The notes below the pieces were generated by a model. It saw nothing but the letters and a program-made list of their open reading frames with translations. It made no database searches and was not told the DNA's origin. Below, one piece after another: positions 35,602 to 44,858 of a stretch of 64,000 nt of DNA; position 1 is the stretch's first letter, and each line of letters begins with the position of its first letter. Origin of the DNA: Brevibacillus thermoruber 423 (lineage in GTDB: Bacteria > Bacillota > Bacilli > Brevibacillales > Brevibacillaceae); NCBI RefSeq assembly GCF_000454065.1, contig NZ_KE695650.1:186001-250000 (forward strand), given 5' to 3'. The translations under genes were made by a program, and so were the position numbers.

Positions 35602-36648
35602 ATGAAAACATGGATGAAACACGCGGTCATCTGCTGTACCGTGCCGGCGCTGCTGCTGTTGGCCGGGTGCGGCGGAGGCAGTTCCGCCTCCTCTGCACAA
35701 CCGGCGGCCAGCGGGATTCAGGAGCGGACCATCAAAGCGGGGATCGGATTGAACCAGGATCATCCGGAAGGGAAAGGATTGAAGAAATTCGCCGAGCTCG
35801 TCAACCAGAAGAGCGGCGGAAAGCTGAAGGTGCAGCCCTTTTACGACGCGCAGCTCGGCGACGACAAAAAAATGACGGAGGCGCTGCAGGGCGGACTGCA
35901 GGAGATTACGATTCCGTCCACGTCGCCGCTGGTAGGCATGATCAAGGAATTCGGGATTTTTGACTTTCCGTTTGTGTTTCACGACGAGAAGGAGGCGGAC
36001 GCGGTGCTGGACGGTCCGCTCGGCCAAAAACTGCTGGAGAAACTGCCGGAACACAACCTGATCGGGTTGGGCTATTGGGAAAACGGGTTTCGCAATCTGA
36101 CCAACAGCAAGCATCCGGTTGCGAAAGCGGAAGACTTCAAGGGTCTGAAGATTCGCACGATGCAGAACCAGGTTCACCTCGAAGCGTTCCAGGCGCTGGG
36201 AGCCAACCCCACGCCGATGGCGTTCTCGGAAGTATTCAGCGCGTTGGAGAGCAAAACCGTGGACGGTCAGGAAAATCCGCTGGCAACGATCAAGACGAGC
36301 AAATTCAACGAAGTGCAGCAGTATCTAAGCGTGACGAAGCACGTGTATACGCCGTTTGTCTTCCTCGTAAGCAAGAAGTTCTGGGATAAGCTGTCCCCGG
36401 AAGAGCAGCAGATTTTGAAGGAAGCGGCCGTCGAGGCGGGCATCTACCAGCGCGAGTTGAACCGGGCGGAAAACCGGAAGGCGTTGGAAGAGCTGAAGAA
36501 CGCCGGCATGGAGGTCAATGAGGTGTCCGAGGAAGAGCGGGCGAACATGCAGGCAATCATCAAGCCGGTGATCGACAAGTTTGCGAAGGAATTTGGCGAG
36601 GATCTCGTCAAGGAGATGTACGACCAGGTAGAAAAGGCGAGACAGTAA
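35602..36648 (+). CDS. Second TRAP substrate-binding lipoprotein (DctP family)
   Basis: The 348 residues have a lipobox (LLAGC) and DctP motifs such as GLNQDHPEGKGLKKFAELV, KAEDFKGLKIRTM and SEVFSALESKTVDGQENP. It is clearly related to, but well diverged from, the binding protein at 31625. No second DctQM pair follows, so it probably feeds the same permease with a different sugar acid. AAGGGG precedes the ATG at a longer than usual distance. Confidence 0.88.
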   Translation: MKTWMKHAVICCTVPALLLLAGCGGGSSASSAQPAASGIQERTIKAGIGLNQDHPEGKGLKKFAELVNQKSGGKLKVQPFYDAQLGDDKKMTEALQGGLQEITIPSTSPLVGMIKEFGIFDFPFVFHDEKEADAVLDGPLGQKLLEKLPEHNLIGLGYWENGFRNLTNSKHPVAKAEDFKGLKIRTMQNQVHLEAFQALGANPTPMAFSEVFSALESKTVDGQENPLATIKTSKFNEVQQYLSVTKHVYTPFVFLVSKKFWDKLSPEEQQILKEAAVEAGIYQRELNRAENRKALEELKNAGMEVNEVSEEERANMQAIIKPVIDKFAKEFGEDLVKEMYDQVEKARQ

Positions 36649-36661
36649 AGGGGGAACGGCC

Positions 36662-37924
36662 ATGGGGATCTTGGAAGAGCTGCTCCGCGATATCCCGCTT
36701 CCCCGGATGGTCAAGGTTCGGCAGCACTTTCACGCGCCGGAGATTGACGATGTGGCGTCTGCGGTTCGCCGGGCGATCGCGGAAGCGGGTGTGCTGCCGC
36801 GGATCTCTCCGGGGGATCGGGTGGCCATTGCCGTCGGGAGCAGAGGCGTGGCGGACATCCCCACGATTGCCAGGGAAGTGGTGAGGGCGATCGCGGCGGT
36901 CGGCGGTCAACCGTTTCTCGTCCCCGCGATGGGCAGCCACGGGGGAGCGACGGCGGAGGGACAACGGGAGGTGCTGGAATCCCTCGGCGTCACGGAAGCG
37001 TTTGTCGGGGCTCCGATCGTCTCCAGCATGGACGTGGTGGAAGTGGGCAGACTGCCGAACGGCCTGCCGGTCTACACCGACAAGCACGCGTATCAGGCGG
37101 ATAAGATCGTGGTGATCAACCGGATCAAGCCGCACACCGCGTTTCGGGGTCCGGTGGAGAGCGGTTTGCTGAAAATGATCACGATCGGTCTCGGCAAGCA
37201 AAAGGGAGCGGAGGCCGCGCACGCCTACAGCTTCAAGTACATGGCCGAGCACGTGCTGGAGATGGCCAAAATGGTGATCGCCAGGGCGCCGATCGTCTTC
37301 GGTGTCGGTACGATCGAGAACGCCTACGACCGTCCGGCGAAAATCGTGGCCATCCCGGCGGAAAAGCTGGTGGATGAGGAACCGAAGCTGTTGGTGGAGG
37401 CAAAGGCGCTGATGCCGAAAATCGCCTTTACGCCGCTGGATGTGCTGGTGGTCGACGAGATCGGCAAGGACATTTCCGGGGACGGGATGGACCCGAACAT
37501 CACCGGCCGTTATGGCACGCCGTATGCCAGCGGCGGCGTGGAGGCGGCGCGAACGGTCGTACTCCGCTTGACCGAAAAAACGCACGGCAACGCCAACGGG
37601 ATCGGGCTGGCCGACATCACCACGCGAGACGTGTTTGAGTCGATCGACTGGGAAAAAGGGTACGCCAACGCCTTGACCAGCACCGTTGTCGGGACGGTCA
37701 AGCTGCCGATGTTTCTCGATACCGGAGAGCTGGCAGTCAAAGCGGCGATCAAAACGTGCAACGCCTTTGACTTGACCCGTGTCCGGCTGGTGCGCATCAA
37801 AAATACGCTGCATCTGAAGGACATCTGGATTTCCGAAAGTCTGCTGCACGAGGCGAGGAAGCGGGACGATATCGAGATCGTGACCGAGCCGCTGCCGATG
37901 GACTTTTCGGGCCATTATCCGTGA
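36662..37924 (+). CDS. LarA-like (lactate racemase domain, DUF2088) protein
   Basis: The 420-residue product has the N-terminal lactate-racemase-type domain: VAIAVGSRGVADIPTIAREVV and MGSHGGATAEGQREVLESLG, then INRIKPHTAFRGPVESG and a lysine-rich GLGKQKGAEAAH stretch in the region where LarA holds its nickel-pincer Lys and His residues. LarA-family enzymes epimerise 2-hydroxyacids, and some relatives act on aldonic acids. Its place between TRAP binding-protein and galactonate dehydratase genes fits a C2 epimerase of an aldonate. No larB, larC or larE cofactor genes are in the window, so activity depends on genes elsewhere. Confidence 0.7.
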   Translation: MGILEELLRDIPLPRMVKVRQHFHAPEIDDVASAVRRAIAEAGVLPRISPGDRVAIAVGSRGVADIPTIAREVVRAIAAVGGQPFLVPAMGSHGGATAEGQREVLESLGVTEAFVGAPIVSSMDVVEVGRLPNGLPVYTDKHAYQADKIVVINRIKPHTAFRGPVESGLLKMITIGLGKQKGAEAAHAYSFKYMAEHVLEMAKMVIARAPIVFGVGTIENAYDRPAKIVAIPAEKLVDEEPKLLVEAKALMPKIAFTPLDVLVVDEIGKDISGDGMDPNITGRYGTPYASGGVEAARTVVLRLTEKTHGNANGIGLADITTRDVFESIDWEKGYANALTSTVVGTVKLPMFLDTGELAVKAAIKTCNAFDLTRVRLVRIKNTLHLKDIWISESLLHEARKRDDIEIVTEPLPMDFSGHYP

Positions 37925-37939
37925 AAGCAGGTGAACGGA

Positions 37940-39088
37940 TTGAAGATCACGGCCTTCAAGCTGTATCGGGTGGAACCCCGATGGCTGTTTCTGAAGGTGG
38001 AAACCGACGAAGGAATCGCGGGCTGGGGGGAGCCGATTGTGGAAGGCAGGGCGGGCACGGTGGAAGCGTGCGTCCGCGAGCTGAGCGACTACCTGATCGG
38101 CCAATCGCCGCTGCGGATCGAAGACCACTGGCAGACGCTGTACCGCGGAGGCTTTTATCGCGGCGGTCCGATCCTGACCAGCGCCATCTCCGGGATCGAG
38201 CAGGCGCTGTGGGACATCGCCGGAAAGTACTACAACATGCCCGTCTATCAGATGCTCGGCGGGGCCGCACGTGACAAGATACGCGTCTACTCGTGGATCG
38301 GCGGAGACCGTCCCCGCGACGTGGCGGCAGCGGCAAAGGAAAAAATGGAAGCGGGATATACCGCGGTCAAGATGAACGCCACCGAGGAAATGAACTACAT
38401 CGATTCCTTTTCCAAGGTGGAGGCGGTGGTTGACCGCATCGCCGCCGTACGGGAAGCGGTCGGCAGGGACGTGGGCATCGGCATCGACTTCCACGGCCGC
38501 GTCCACAAGGCGATGGCGAAAGTGCTGGCCAAGGAACTGGAGCCGTACCGTCCGATGTTTTTGGAGGAACCGGTGCTGCCGGAGAACAACGAAGCGCTTC
38601 GCGAAATCGCTCGCCACACCACCATTCCGATCGCCACGGGCGAACGCCAATACACCCGCTGGGGATTCAAGCAGCTGCTGCTGGACGGCTGCGTGGACAT
38701 CATCCAACCCGATCTGTCCCACGCCGGCGGCATCCTCGAGGTGAAAAAGATCGCCGCGATGGCGGAAGCGTTTGACGTAGCCGTCGCGCCGCACTGCCCG
38801 CTCGGTCCCATCGCTCTGGCTGCTTCGCTGCAGGTGGACGCTTGTACGCCAAACGCCGTCATTCAGGAGCAAAGCCTGGGAATCCACTACAACCGGGGAA
38901 GCGATCTGCTCGACTATCTGCTTGATCCGAGCGTGTTTACGTACAAGGACGGCTATGTGGAGATTCCCCGCGGCCCCGGTTTGGGGGTCGACATCAACGA
39001 GGAAAAGGTGGAAGAAGCGGCGCGCAGGGGGCACAACTGGAAAAACCCCGTGTGGCGCCATGAAGACGGCAGTGTGGCCGAATGGTAG
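37940..39088 (+). CDS. dgoD: D-galactonate dehydratase
   Basis: The 382-residue enolase-superfamily enzyme has exactly the length of E. coli DgoD and matches along the chain: [78 protein letters not shown] and [14 protein letters not shown] with the catalytic His. It turns D-galactonate into 2-keto-3-deoxygalactonate. I chose the TTG at 37940 because AGGTGA lies five bases upstream and the protein then starts MKIT as in E. coli; a GTG three codons earlier is the alternative. The kinase and aldolase for the next steps follow in the same direction. Confidence 0.92.
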   Translation: MKITAFKLYRVEPRWLFLKVETDEGIAGWGEPIVEGRAGTVEACVRELSDYLIGQSPLRIEDHWQTLYRGGFYRGGPILTSAISGIEQALWDIAGKYYNMPVYQMLGGAARDKIRVYSWIGGDRPRDVAAAAKEKMEAGYTAVKMNATEEMNYIDSFSKVEAVVDRIAAVREAVGRDVGIGIDFHGRVHKAMAKVLAKELEPYRPMFLEEPVLPENNEALREIARHTTIPIATGERQYTRWGFKQLLLDGCVDIIQPDLSHAGGILEVKKIAAMAEAFDVAVAPHCPLGPIALAASLQVDACTPNAVIQEQSLGIHYNRGSDLLDYLLDPSVFTYKDGYVEIPRGPGLGVDINEEKVEEAARRGHNWKNPVWRHEDGSVAEW

Positions 39089-39123
39089 AACGATTCGCAT
39101 ATCGCAAGGAGGGGGTCCATTCC

Positions 39124-41316
39124 ATGTCTCGTCGATTTCCGCCGATCCACAATCAAACCAACCCCTATCGGGACAATGTGCAAGGAAAAGCGAACGAACC
39201 GATTTGCGTCGCAGGACTGCTCGACCGCTCGAAACAAGTGCTCGGTTCCGCCTATGACGGGCCGGCCCCGGACTGGACGCTGGAGGAAATCTACAACCGC
39301 CTGGAGGAAAACGCGCCCCGCATTGCGATCATCGGCGGTTCTCCAGACCATCCGGCCCACATCATGGATAGTGTGACGACCGCCCGCGCAGCCATCCGCA
39401 TCTGGCAAAACGGCGGCGTGCCGTTTGCCTTTTCCACGCCGGTGATGTGCGACGGCACCGCGCAGAGCAATCAAGGTATGAGCTATTCGCTGCAAAGCCG
39501 CAACGCGGTTGCCCAGATGGTGGTCAACCAGATCGAGGCGCACAGCTACCACGGGGCGTTCGTCATCCAGGGCTGCGATAAACAGCCGCTTGGAGTGGTC
39601 AGTGCGCTGGCCCATCTCGACCGGATTCGCCGCTACCGCGGAGAGGCGCCGTTCTTTGCCACCTTCGCGCCTGCGCACGTCCTGCAGGGGGGCACGATCC
39701 CGGCCGAGCTGTATGCCGAATTGGAGCAGGTGGCCGCAGCGGCGGAAGAGCGGGGAGCGCCCGACATCGCGCACGATTTGCGCGATGCGATGGCCTACAT
39801 TTTGCAGTGTTCCTCCAACACCGCGTTTCAAGGCGTGCTGGAACGCGCAGTGGATAGGGGGATTATCAGCAGGGCGGCGCACAAGGAGTACGAAAAGCGG
39901 CTGGCTGTGGCCACGTGTGACGGAAAAGGCGGGGTCTGCGCCTTCAACGGCACGGGCAACAGCTCCCGCCATCTCGTCGCCGGCCTGGGATTGGTTCATC
40001 CGGCCGTGGAGCTGTTGACCGCTCCGCCCAGTCAGGAGCAGGTAAACCAGGCCGTGGACAGCCTCGCCCTGATGATCAACAACCCGGTGTTTGGCGTGGC
40101 CAATCTGATGGCGGCCAACATCAAAAACGCGATCCGGATTCACAGCGCGTCGGGCGGATCGACCAACCTGATGATGCACCTGGTAGCGGCCATGCTGTAC
40201 GGCGGTTACAGGTTCAGTCTGTGGGATCTGGACCGGATTCACCACGAACATCCCGTTCCCGACCTGTTTGATTACAGTTTGACGCAGGGGCGCGACATTT
40301 TCGCCCTGGCGGTGCAGTGCTGCAGCGGCAGCATCCGCGGGATGGAGACGCTGTTTTACGAGCTGATGCAAAACGGCGTGCCGATGGACGTGGATGCGCC
40401 TACGGTGACGGGAACGACGTGGCGTGAACGGCTGGCCGACCAGGCGCGCCTGTCGGCGGAACACGTCAAGGACAATCCGATCATTCTCTCCCGACCGCGC
40501 CGTCCGTTCAGCGGGGTGGATGTGCTCACCGGCAACTTTTTTGAATCGGCCGTCGTGAAAATCAGCGGCATGACGACGGCCCAGCTCGACGAGTTTGACA
40601 AGAAAGTGGCCTTTGTCCTCTATTACGAGAACGAGGATGACGCCAACCGCAGCCTGCTGGATTCGCATTTGCTGGAAACGGTGAAGCGAGCGAAACGCTT
40701 CGCGGAGGAAAACCTGCGGGCCGTGCTTCGACACAATGCGCCTCACCGCTTGGAAGACTGGCAGGCGCTCGACTACGACGCGCTGTTTGACCGAATGGTG
40801 GAGGAGGGGGTGCTGAAAATCGCCGTCGTCATCTCCGGGCAGGGGCCGGTTGCGTTCGGGATGCCCGAGATGTTCACGCCGATGCAGCACATCAACGCCA
40901 ACCGCAACCTGAAACGTCTGGCCACGCTGATCAGCGACGGACGCTATTCCGGGGTCACCTACGGAGCGGCGATCGGGCACATGACCCCGGAAGCCAGCCT
41001 GGGCGGAGGCATCCTGTACCTGGAGACGGGAGATCTCCTGTACCTTAATCTGCGTGACCGGCAGATCCACTTTGTCAATCAAGCGGCATTTTGCAGCGGC
41101 AGACTCCAGTTTTCCTTTGAGGAGGTCAAAGCGGAACGGGCGGCACTGGCCGACAGGCGGCTTGCCACCATCCGGACGCGGCAAAGGCAGGTGGCGGCCA
41201 GCAATCGCATGACGGGCCACACCGACGCGGCACACGGCGTGGTTCCGCTCAGCGTGTTCGAGGAAGCCGTCCTGGACTACACCGCGGACGTCGCCTATGG
41301 AACACGGAAGAAATAG
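39124..41316 (+). CDS. Long IlvD/Edd-family dehydratase (sugar-acid dehydratase)
   Basis: The product is 730 residues, much longer than ordinary IlvD (about 560) and nearer to the YjhG/YagF pentonate dehydratases (about 650). Family motifs are present: CDGTAQSNQG, IQGCDKQPLGVVSAL, CDGKGGVCAFNGTGNS, IHSASGGSTNLMMHL, PTVTGTTW and ISDGRYSGVTYGAAIGHMTPEA. The three cysteine regions fit an iron-sulfur cluster site. The likely reaction is dehydration of an aldonate to a 2-keto-3-deoxy acid; which aldonate is unknown. The chosen ATG gives a spacing of 11 from AAGGAGG. An extra region of roughly 100 residues lies in the middle. Confidence 0.78.
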   Translation: MSRRFPPIHNQTNPYRDNVQGKANEPICVAGLLDRSKQVLGSAYDGPAPDWTLEEIYNRLEENAPRIAIIGGSPDHPAHIMDSVTTARAAIRIWQNGGVPFAFSTPVMCDGTAQSNQGMSYSLQSRNAVAQMVVNQIEAHSYHGAFVIQGCDKQPLGVVSALAHLDRIRRYRGEAPFFATFAPAHVLQGGTIPAELYAELEQVAAAAEERGAPDIAHDLRDAMAYILQCSSNTAFQGVLERAVDRGIISRAAHKEYEKRLAVATCDGKGGVCAFNGTGNSSRHLVAGLGLVHPAVELLTAPPSQEQVNQAVDSLALMINNPVFGVANLMAANIKNAIRIHSASGGSTNLMMHLVAAMLYGGYRFSLWDLDRIHHEHPVPDLFDYSLTQGRDIFALAVQCCSGSIRGMETLFYELMQNGVPMDVDAPTVTGTTWRERLADQARLSAEHVKDNPIILSRPRRPFSGVDVLTGNFFESAVVKISGMTTAQLDEFDKKVAFVLYYENEDDANRSLLDSHLLETVKRAKRFAEENLRAVLRHNAPHRLEDWQALDYDALFDRMVEEGVLKIAVVISGQGPVAFGMPEMFTPMQHINANRNLKRLATLISDGRYSGVTYGAAIGHMTPEASLGGGILYLETGDLLYLNLRDRQIHFVNQAAFCSGRLQFSFEEVKAERAALADRRLATIRTRQRQVAASNRMTGHTDAAHGVVPLSVFEEAVLDYTADVAYGTRKK

Positions 41317-41338
41317 AAGAGAAAGGGTGGAGGCAGAG

Positions 41339-42295
41339 TTGAAACAAACTCGTGCGGTGATCGAGAAATTGGGCTTTCCGGCAGGCGATTGTCACGATCT
41401 GCCCAGCTCTGCGAAAACATTTCCGGACGGAGCGCAGTACCGCGTGGAAATTCCCAGCGTGGAAGGGCCTGCCTCTTTTGAAGCGGTGCTGGAAGCGTGT
41501 GAAACGTACGGGGTGACGATTCACCGAATCTCGCAGGGCAGCGGCATCATGCTCCTGACCGATCGCGAGCTTGAGCAGATGGCGGCCATCGGTCGTCGGG
41601 AAAACCTGGAGGTGAGCCTGTTTGTCGGCCCGCGCGGCACCTGGGACATTACGCCGATGACCTGGGCCAGCGCGGGAAAAATTGCCGGACTGCGGGTACA
41701 GGGGATGGATCAACTGGTTTATTCGATCGAAGACATCAAGCGGGCCTGCCAGGCGGGAATCCGCAGCATTCTGGTGGCGGACGAGGGGCTGTTGTGGCTG
41801 GTCAACGAGTTCAAGAAAATGGGCGAGCTGCCCGCCGACCTGCTCGTAAAAATTTCCGTTCAGATGGGGCAGGCGAATCCCGTATCGATCCGGCTGATGG
41901 AACAAATCGGCGCCGGCACGTACAACGTACCGACCGACCTTTCGCTGCCGCGCCTGGCGGCGATTCGGCAAGCCGTCGACATCCCGATTGATATCTACGT
42001 GGAAGCGCCGGACGACATGGGCGGGTTTATCCGCCACTACGACATCCCGGAAATCATCCGGGTGGCGGCTCCTGTCTACATCAAATTCGGCCTGCGCAAC
42101 TCGCCCAACATTTACCCCTCCGGCACCCATTTGGAACAAACGTCGATCAGCTTGTGCAAGGAGCGGGTACGCCGCGCCCGCATCGGTCTGGACATCATTC
42201 AGCGGTATGCGCCCGATTTGAAAACCTCCGAAAAAGGGGCCGCCGGATTGGCCGTTCCTGCCGTCCCGGTTAAAGGAGAGCGCGTATGGACGTAG
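41339..42295 (+). CDS. Unrecognised probable TIM-barrel protein of the sugar-acid operon
   Basis: I do not recognise this 318-residue protein with certainty. It alternates hydrophobic strands and helices (GVTIHRIS, EVSLFVGPRG, GIRSILVADEGLLWL, ADLLVKISVQMG, IPIDIYVEAPDDMGGFIR, AAPVYIKFGLRNSPNIYPS), which suggests a TIM barrel, possibly of the U32-peptidase-like or aldolase kind. There is no signal peptide. The start is TTG with GGAGG five bases upstream, and its stop overlaps the start of the PfkB kinase by about ten bases, so it is surely co-expressed with the sugar-acid genes and probably acts on the same pathway. Confidence 0.6.
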   Translation: MKQTRAVIEKLGFPAGDCHDLPSSAKTFPDGAQYRVEIPSVEGPASFEAVLEACETYGVTIHRISQGSGIMLLTDRELEQMAAIGRRENLEVSLFVGPRGTWDITPMTWASAGKIAGLRVQGMDQLVYSIEDIKRACQAGIRSILVADEGLLWLVNEFKKMGELPADLLVKISVQMGQANPVSIRLMEQIGAGTYNVPTDLSLPRLAAIRQAVDIPIDIYVEAPDDMGGFIRHYDIPEIIRVAAPVYIKFGLRNSPNIYPSGTHLEQTSISLCKERVRRARIGLDIIQRYAPDLKTSEKGAAGLAVPAVPVKGERVWT

Positions 42296-43224
42296 TCACC
42301 TTTGGCGAGACGATGGTGCTGTTTACCCCGGTCTCGGTGGGACCGCTCCGCTACGCGTCCCAATTCGAGAAAACCATCGGCGGCGCCGAGTCCAACGTGG
42401 CGATCGGCTTGGCGCGATTGGGTCATCAGGTAAGCTGGGTGAGCCGTCTCGGCGACGACGAGTTTGGGCTGTACATCCGCAATTTTATTCGCGGTGAAGG
42501 TGTAGACACGTCCCACGTCGTGTTCGACGCCAAACACCCGACGGCCGTCTTTTTCAAAGAGCGGCAAACCGCGCGGGAGCCCACCGTGTACTATTACCGC
42601 CGGGGATCGGCAGCCAGTTGTCTCCAACCGGAGGACGTCAGCGAGGAGCTGATTGCCCGGGCGAAGTTTCTGCACGTCACCGGGATTACCCCGGCGCTCA
42701 GCCCATCGTGCAGGGATACGGTGTACCAGGCGATTGAGAAGGCGAAACGACATCGGGTAACCGTCGTGTTCGACCCCAACATCCGGCTGAAGCTGTGGAC
42801 TGCTGACGAAGCACGGGACGTACTGATGGACATCGCCGGCCAATGCGACATCGTCCTGCCCGGATGGGAGGAAGGCCGGATCCTGACGGGAGAAGACGCG
42901 CCCGAGCAAATCGCCGAACGATTGCTGCAAAACGGGGCGGTTGCCGTGGTGGTGAAGCTGGGAGAGCGCGGGGCCTACTACGCGGCCGCGAACGATCGCG
43001 CGTACGTCGACGGCTTTCCCGTCCGGCAGATCGTGGACCCGATCGGAGCCGGAGACGGTTTTGCCGCCGGTTTTTTGTCGGGACTGATCAGAGGGTGGTC
43101 GTACCGGGACGCGGTCAGGCTGGGAAACCGCGTCGGAGCCTATGCGCTGACGGTTGTCGGAGACGTGGAAGGATATCCGTTCTGGTCGCAGATCGCGGAA
43201 GAGAAGCCGCACATTCATCGATGA
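42286..43224 (+). CDS. PfkB-family sugar kinase, probable 2-keto-3-deoxy-sugar-acid kinase
   Basis: The 312 residues carry the PfkB signatures: an N-terminal GGAESNVAIGLARLG and a C-terminal DPIGAGDGFAAGFLSGLI with the catalytic Asp. Position after galactonate dehydratase and before a KDPG-type aldolase makes 2-keto-3-deoxy-galactonate or -gluconate kinase the best reading. The ATG follows AAAGGAGAGCGC and overlaps the previous gene. Confidence 0.85.
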   Translation: MDVVTFGETMVLFTPVSVGPLRYASQFEKTIGGAESNVAIGLARLGHQVSWVSRLGDDEFGLYIRNFIRGEGVDTSHVVFDAKHPTAVFFKERQTAREPTVYYYRRGSAASCLQPEDVSEELIARAKFLHVTGITPALSPSCRDTVYQAIEKAKRHRVTVVFDPNIRLKLWTADEARDVLMDIAGQCDIVLPGWEEGRILTGEDAPEQIAERLLQNGAVAVVVKLGERGAYYAAANDRAYVDGFPVRQIVDPIGAGDGFAAGFLSGLIRGWSYRDAVRLGNRVGAYALTVVGDVEGYPFWSQIAEEKPHIHR

Positions 43225-43261
43225 ATCATCGAACATGTTCAAGGAGGGGAGAGAGTCAACC

Positions 43262-43927
43262 GTGCTGCCGAAAACCATGCTGCTGGAACGATTGGTGGAA
43301 AGCGGTGTGATCGCCGTGATCCGCCGGATTCCCGAGGACAGGATCGAACAGGTGGCGGACAGTCTGGTGCGGGGAGGCGTTACGGCGCTTGAGATTACGG
43401 TGGATTCGGAGAGCGCGTACGCGTCCATCGCCGCGCTCAGCCGCCGCTATCAGGGGCGTGCGATAGTCGGAGCGGGAACGGTGATCGACAGCGAATCCGC
43501 CGTGATGGCGATCAAAAGCGGAGCGGACTTCATCTTCAGTCCCAGCCTGCATCAAGACGTGATTCGTGCCGCCTTGCGCTATGGAAAGATCGCCGTTCCG
43601 GGCGTGATGACGCCGACCGAGATGATCACCGCCGTGGAGTGGGGGGCCGATTTGGTCAAGGTATTCCCCGCGGCCGCGCTCGGCGTACCGTATCTGAAAG
43701 ACGTCAAAGCGCCGTTTCCGCACATCCCGATTATTCCCACCGGGGGAATTGACGAGCACAATGCCGCCGCGTTTATCGAAGCGGGAGCCGTAGCGGTCGG
43801 CATTGGCGGAAAGCTGCTGGATCGCCGGGCGATTGCCGCCGGTGACTTTGCCGTCGTGGAACAATCGGCCCGAACGATTGTGGAAGCCGTTCGCCGCGCC
43901 CGTGTTGATTGCGGAACAACCAAGTAA
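43262..43927 (+). CDS. eda: 2-keto-3-deoxy-6-phospho-sugar-acid aldolase (Eda/DgoA type)
   Basis: The 221-residue protein is a class I aldolase of the KDPG/KHG family, with the catalytic Glu in TALEITVDSE and the Schiff-base Lys133 in DLVKVFPAAALG. It cleaves the phosphorylated 2-keto-3-deoxy acid to pyruvate and glyceraldehyde 3-phosphate, completing the DeLey-Doudoroff or Entner-Doudoroff-like route after the dehydratase and kinase. I used the GTG at 43262 (AAGGAGG is 14 bases upstream, rather far); the ATG five codons later is possible. Confidence 0.85.
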   Translation: MLPKTMLLERLVESGVIAVIRRIPEDRIEQVADSLVRGGVTALEITVDSESAYASIAALSRRYQGRAIVGAGTVIDSESAVMAIKSGADFIFSPSLHQDVIRAALRYGKIAVPGVMTPTEMITAVEWGADLVKVFPAAALGVPYLKDVKAPFPHIPIIPTGGIDEHNAAAFIEAGAVAVGIGGKLLDRRAIAAGDFAVVEQSARTIVEAVRRARVDCGTTK

Positions 43928-44009
43928 AGAGTCTCGTTCATAGGTCCCGTTTCTATGGTAATATATCTCCAGCATCATTCCGTAATCACATGGGTAAAGG
44001 GTGGATACA

Positions 44010-44783
44010 ATGCCGATCATTCAAGCTGTGGAACGTGCGCTGAAGATACTCGACCTCTTTGACGAACAGGAAACCGAACTGAAAATCACTGAGATCAGCG
44101 AGCGTATGCAGTTGCACAAGAGCACGGTTCATTCCCTGTTAAAGACGCTGCAGGCACACGGCTACATTGACCAAAACCCGGAAAACGGCAAATATCGGCT
44201 GGGGATGAAGCTGTTTGAACGAGGAAATTTTGTCATCCATGGTCTGGATATTCGGAAAATAGCGAAAAGACATCTCGTCGACTTGTCCCTGAAAACCGGG
44301 CAAACGACTCATCTTGTCATCCTGGACGACAAAGAGGGCGTGTATATCGACAAGGTGGAAGGCCCCATGGCGACGATTTTGTACTCGCGCATCGGCAGGA
44401 GAATTCCCGTACACTCCAGCGCGGTCGGCAAGGTGCTGGTCGCCTTCTTGTCGGAGGAAGAGCTGCAAAACATCCTGGACGGCTATCAGTACGTGGCGCA
44501 GACGCCAAATACGATTACGAATGAACAGGCCTTTCGGCAGGAACTGGAGAAGGTGCGGCAGGCTGGTTACGCCGTCGACAATCAGGAAAACGAGCCGGGA
44601 GTTCGCTGCATTGCCGTTCCCATCCGCAATCACAAGGGGCATGTGGTGGCTGCCGTCAGCATCTCCACGCTGGTCTCCCGCGTAGACGATCAAACGCTGA
44701 TGGAATTTCTCGGCATGCTGAAACCGGCCGCAGAGGAAATGTCGCAGCAGATGGGGTACGGCATTGCCTCACGTCATCCATGA
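44010..44783 (+). CDS. IclR-family regulator of the sugar-acid region
   Basis: The 257 residues have an N-terminal winged helix (LKITEISERMQLHKSTVHSLLKTLQAHGYI) and a C-terminal effector domain (GQTTHLVILDDKEGVYIDKVEG, IPVHSSAVGKVLVAF, GVRCIAVPIRNHKGHVVAAVSIS), as in KdgR and other sugar-acid repressors. It lies inside the region whose promoters carry the composite operator, making it the likely protein that binds it; the effector would be a keto-deoxy acid. AAAGGGTGG is upstream of the ATG; a GTG three codons earlier was not used. Confidence 0.9.
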   Translation: MPIIQAVERALKILDLFDEQETELKITEISERMQLHKSTVHSLLKTLQAHGYIDQNPENGKYRLGMKLFERGNFVIHGLDIRKIAKRHLVDLSLKTGQTTHLVILDDKEGVYIDKVEGPMATILYSRIGRRIPVHSSAVGKVLVAFLSEEELQNILDGYQYVAQTPNTITNEQAFRQELEKVRQAGYAVDNQENEPGVRCIAVPIRNHKGHVVAAVSISTLVSRVDDQTLMEFLGMLKPAAEEMSQQMGYGIASRHP

Positions 44784-44817
44784 CAGGGGAGTGCACCCTC
44801 GGGTGTCGGCTTCTTTT

Positions 44818-44842
44818 AAAACTCGGTTTTATCATACAAAAC
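44818..44842 (+). promoter_or_regulatory. Composite operator 4 (AAAAC-N3-GTTTT-N7-AAAAC)
   Basis: An exact match to the pattern, 17 bases before the FAH-family gene and just after the IclR gene. It shows that the last gene of the region has its own regulated promoter. Confidence 0.65.
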
Positions 44843-44858
44843 AAATGGAGGGTACCAT

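Noticed and set aside
36608..41235. Long minus-strand open frames opposite the LarA-like, dgoD and dehydratase genes
   Set aside because: They have no domains, are rich in Arg and His as expected for antisense of GC-rich genes, and overlap genes with strong matches on the plus strand.
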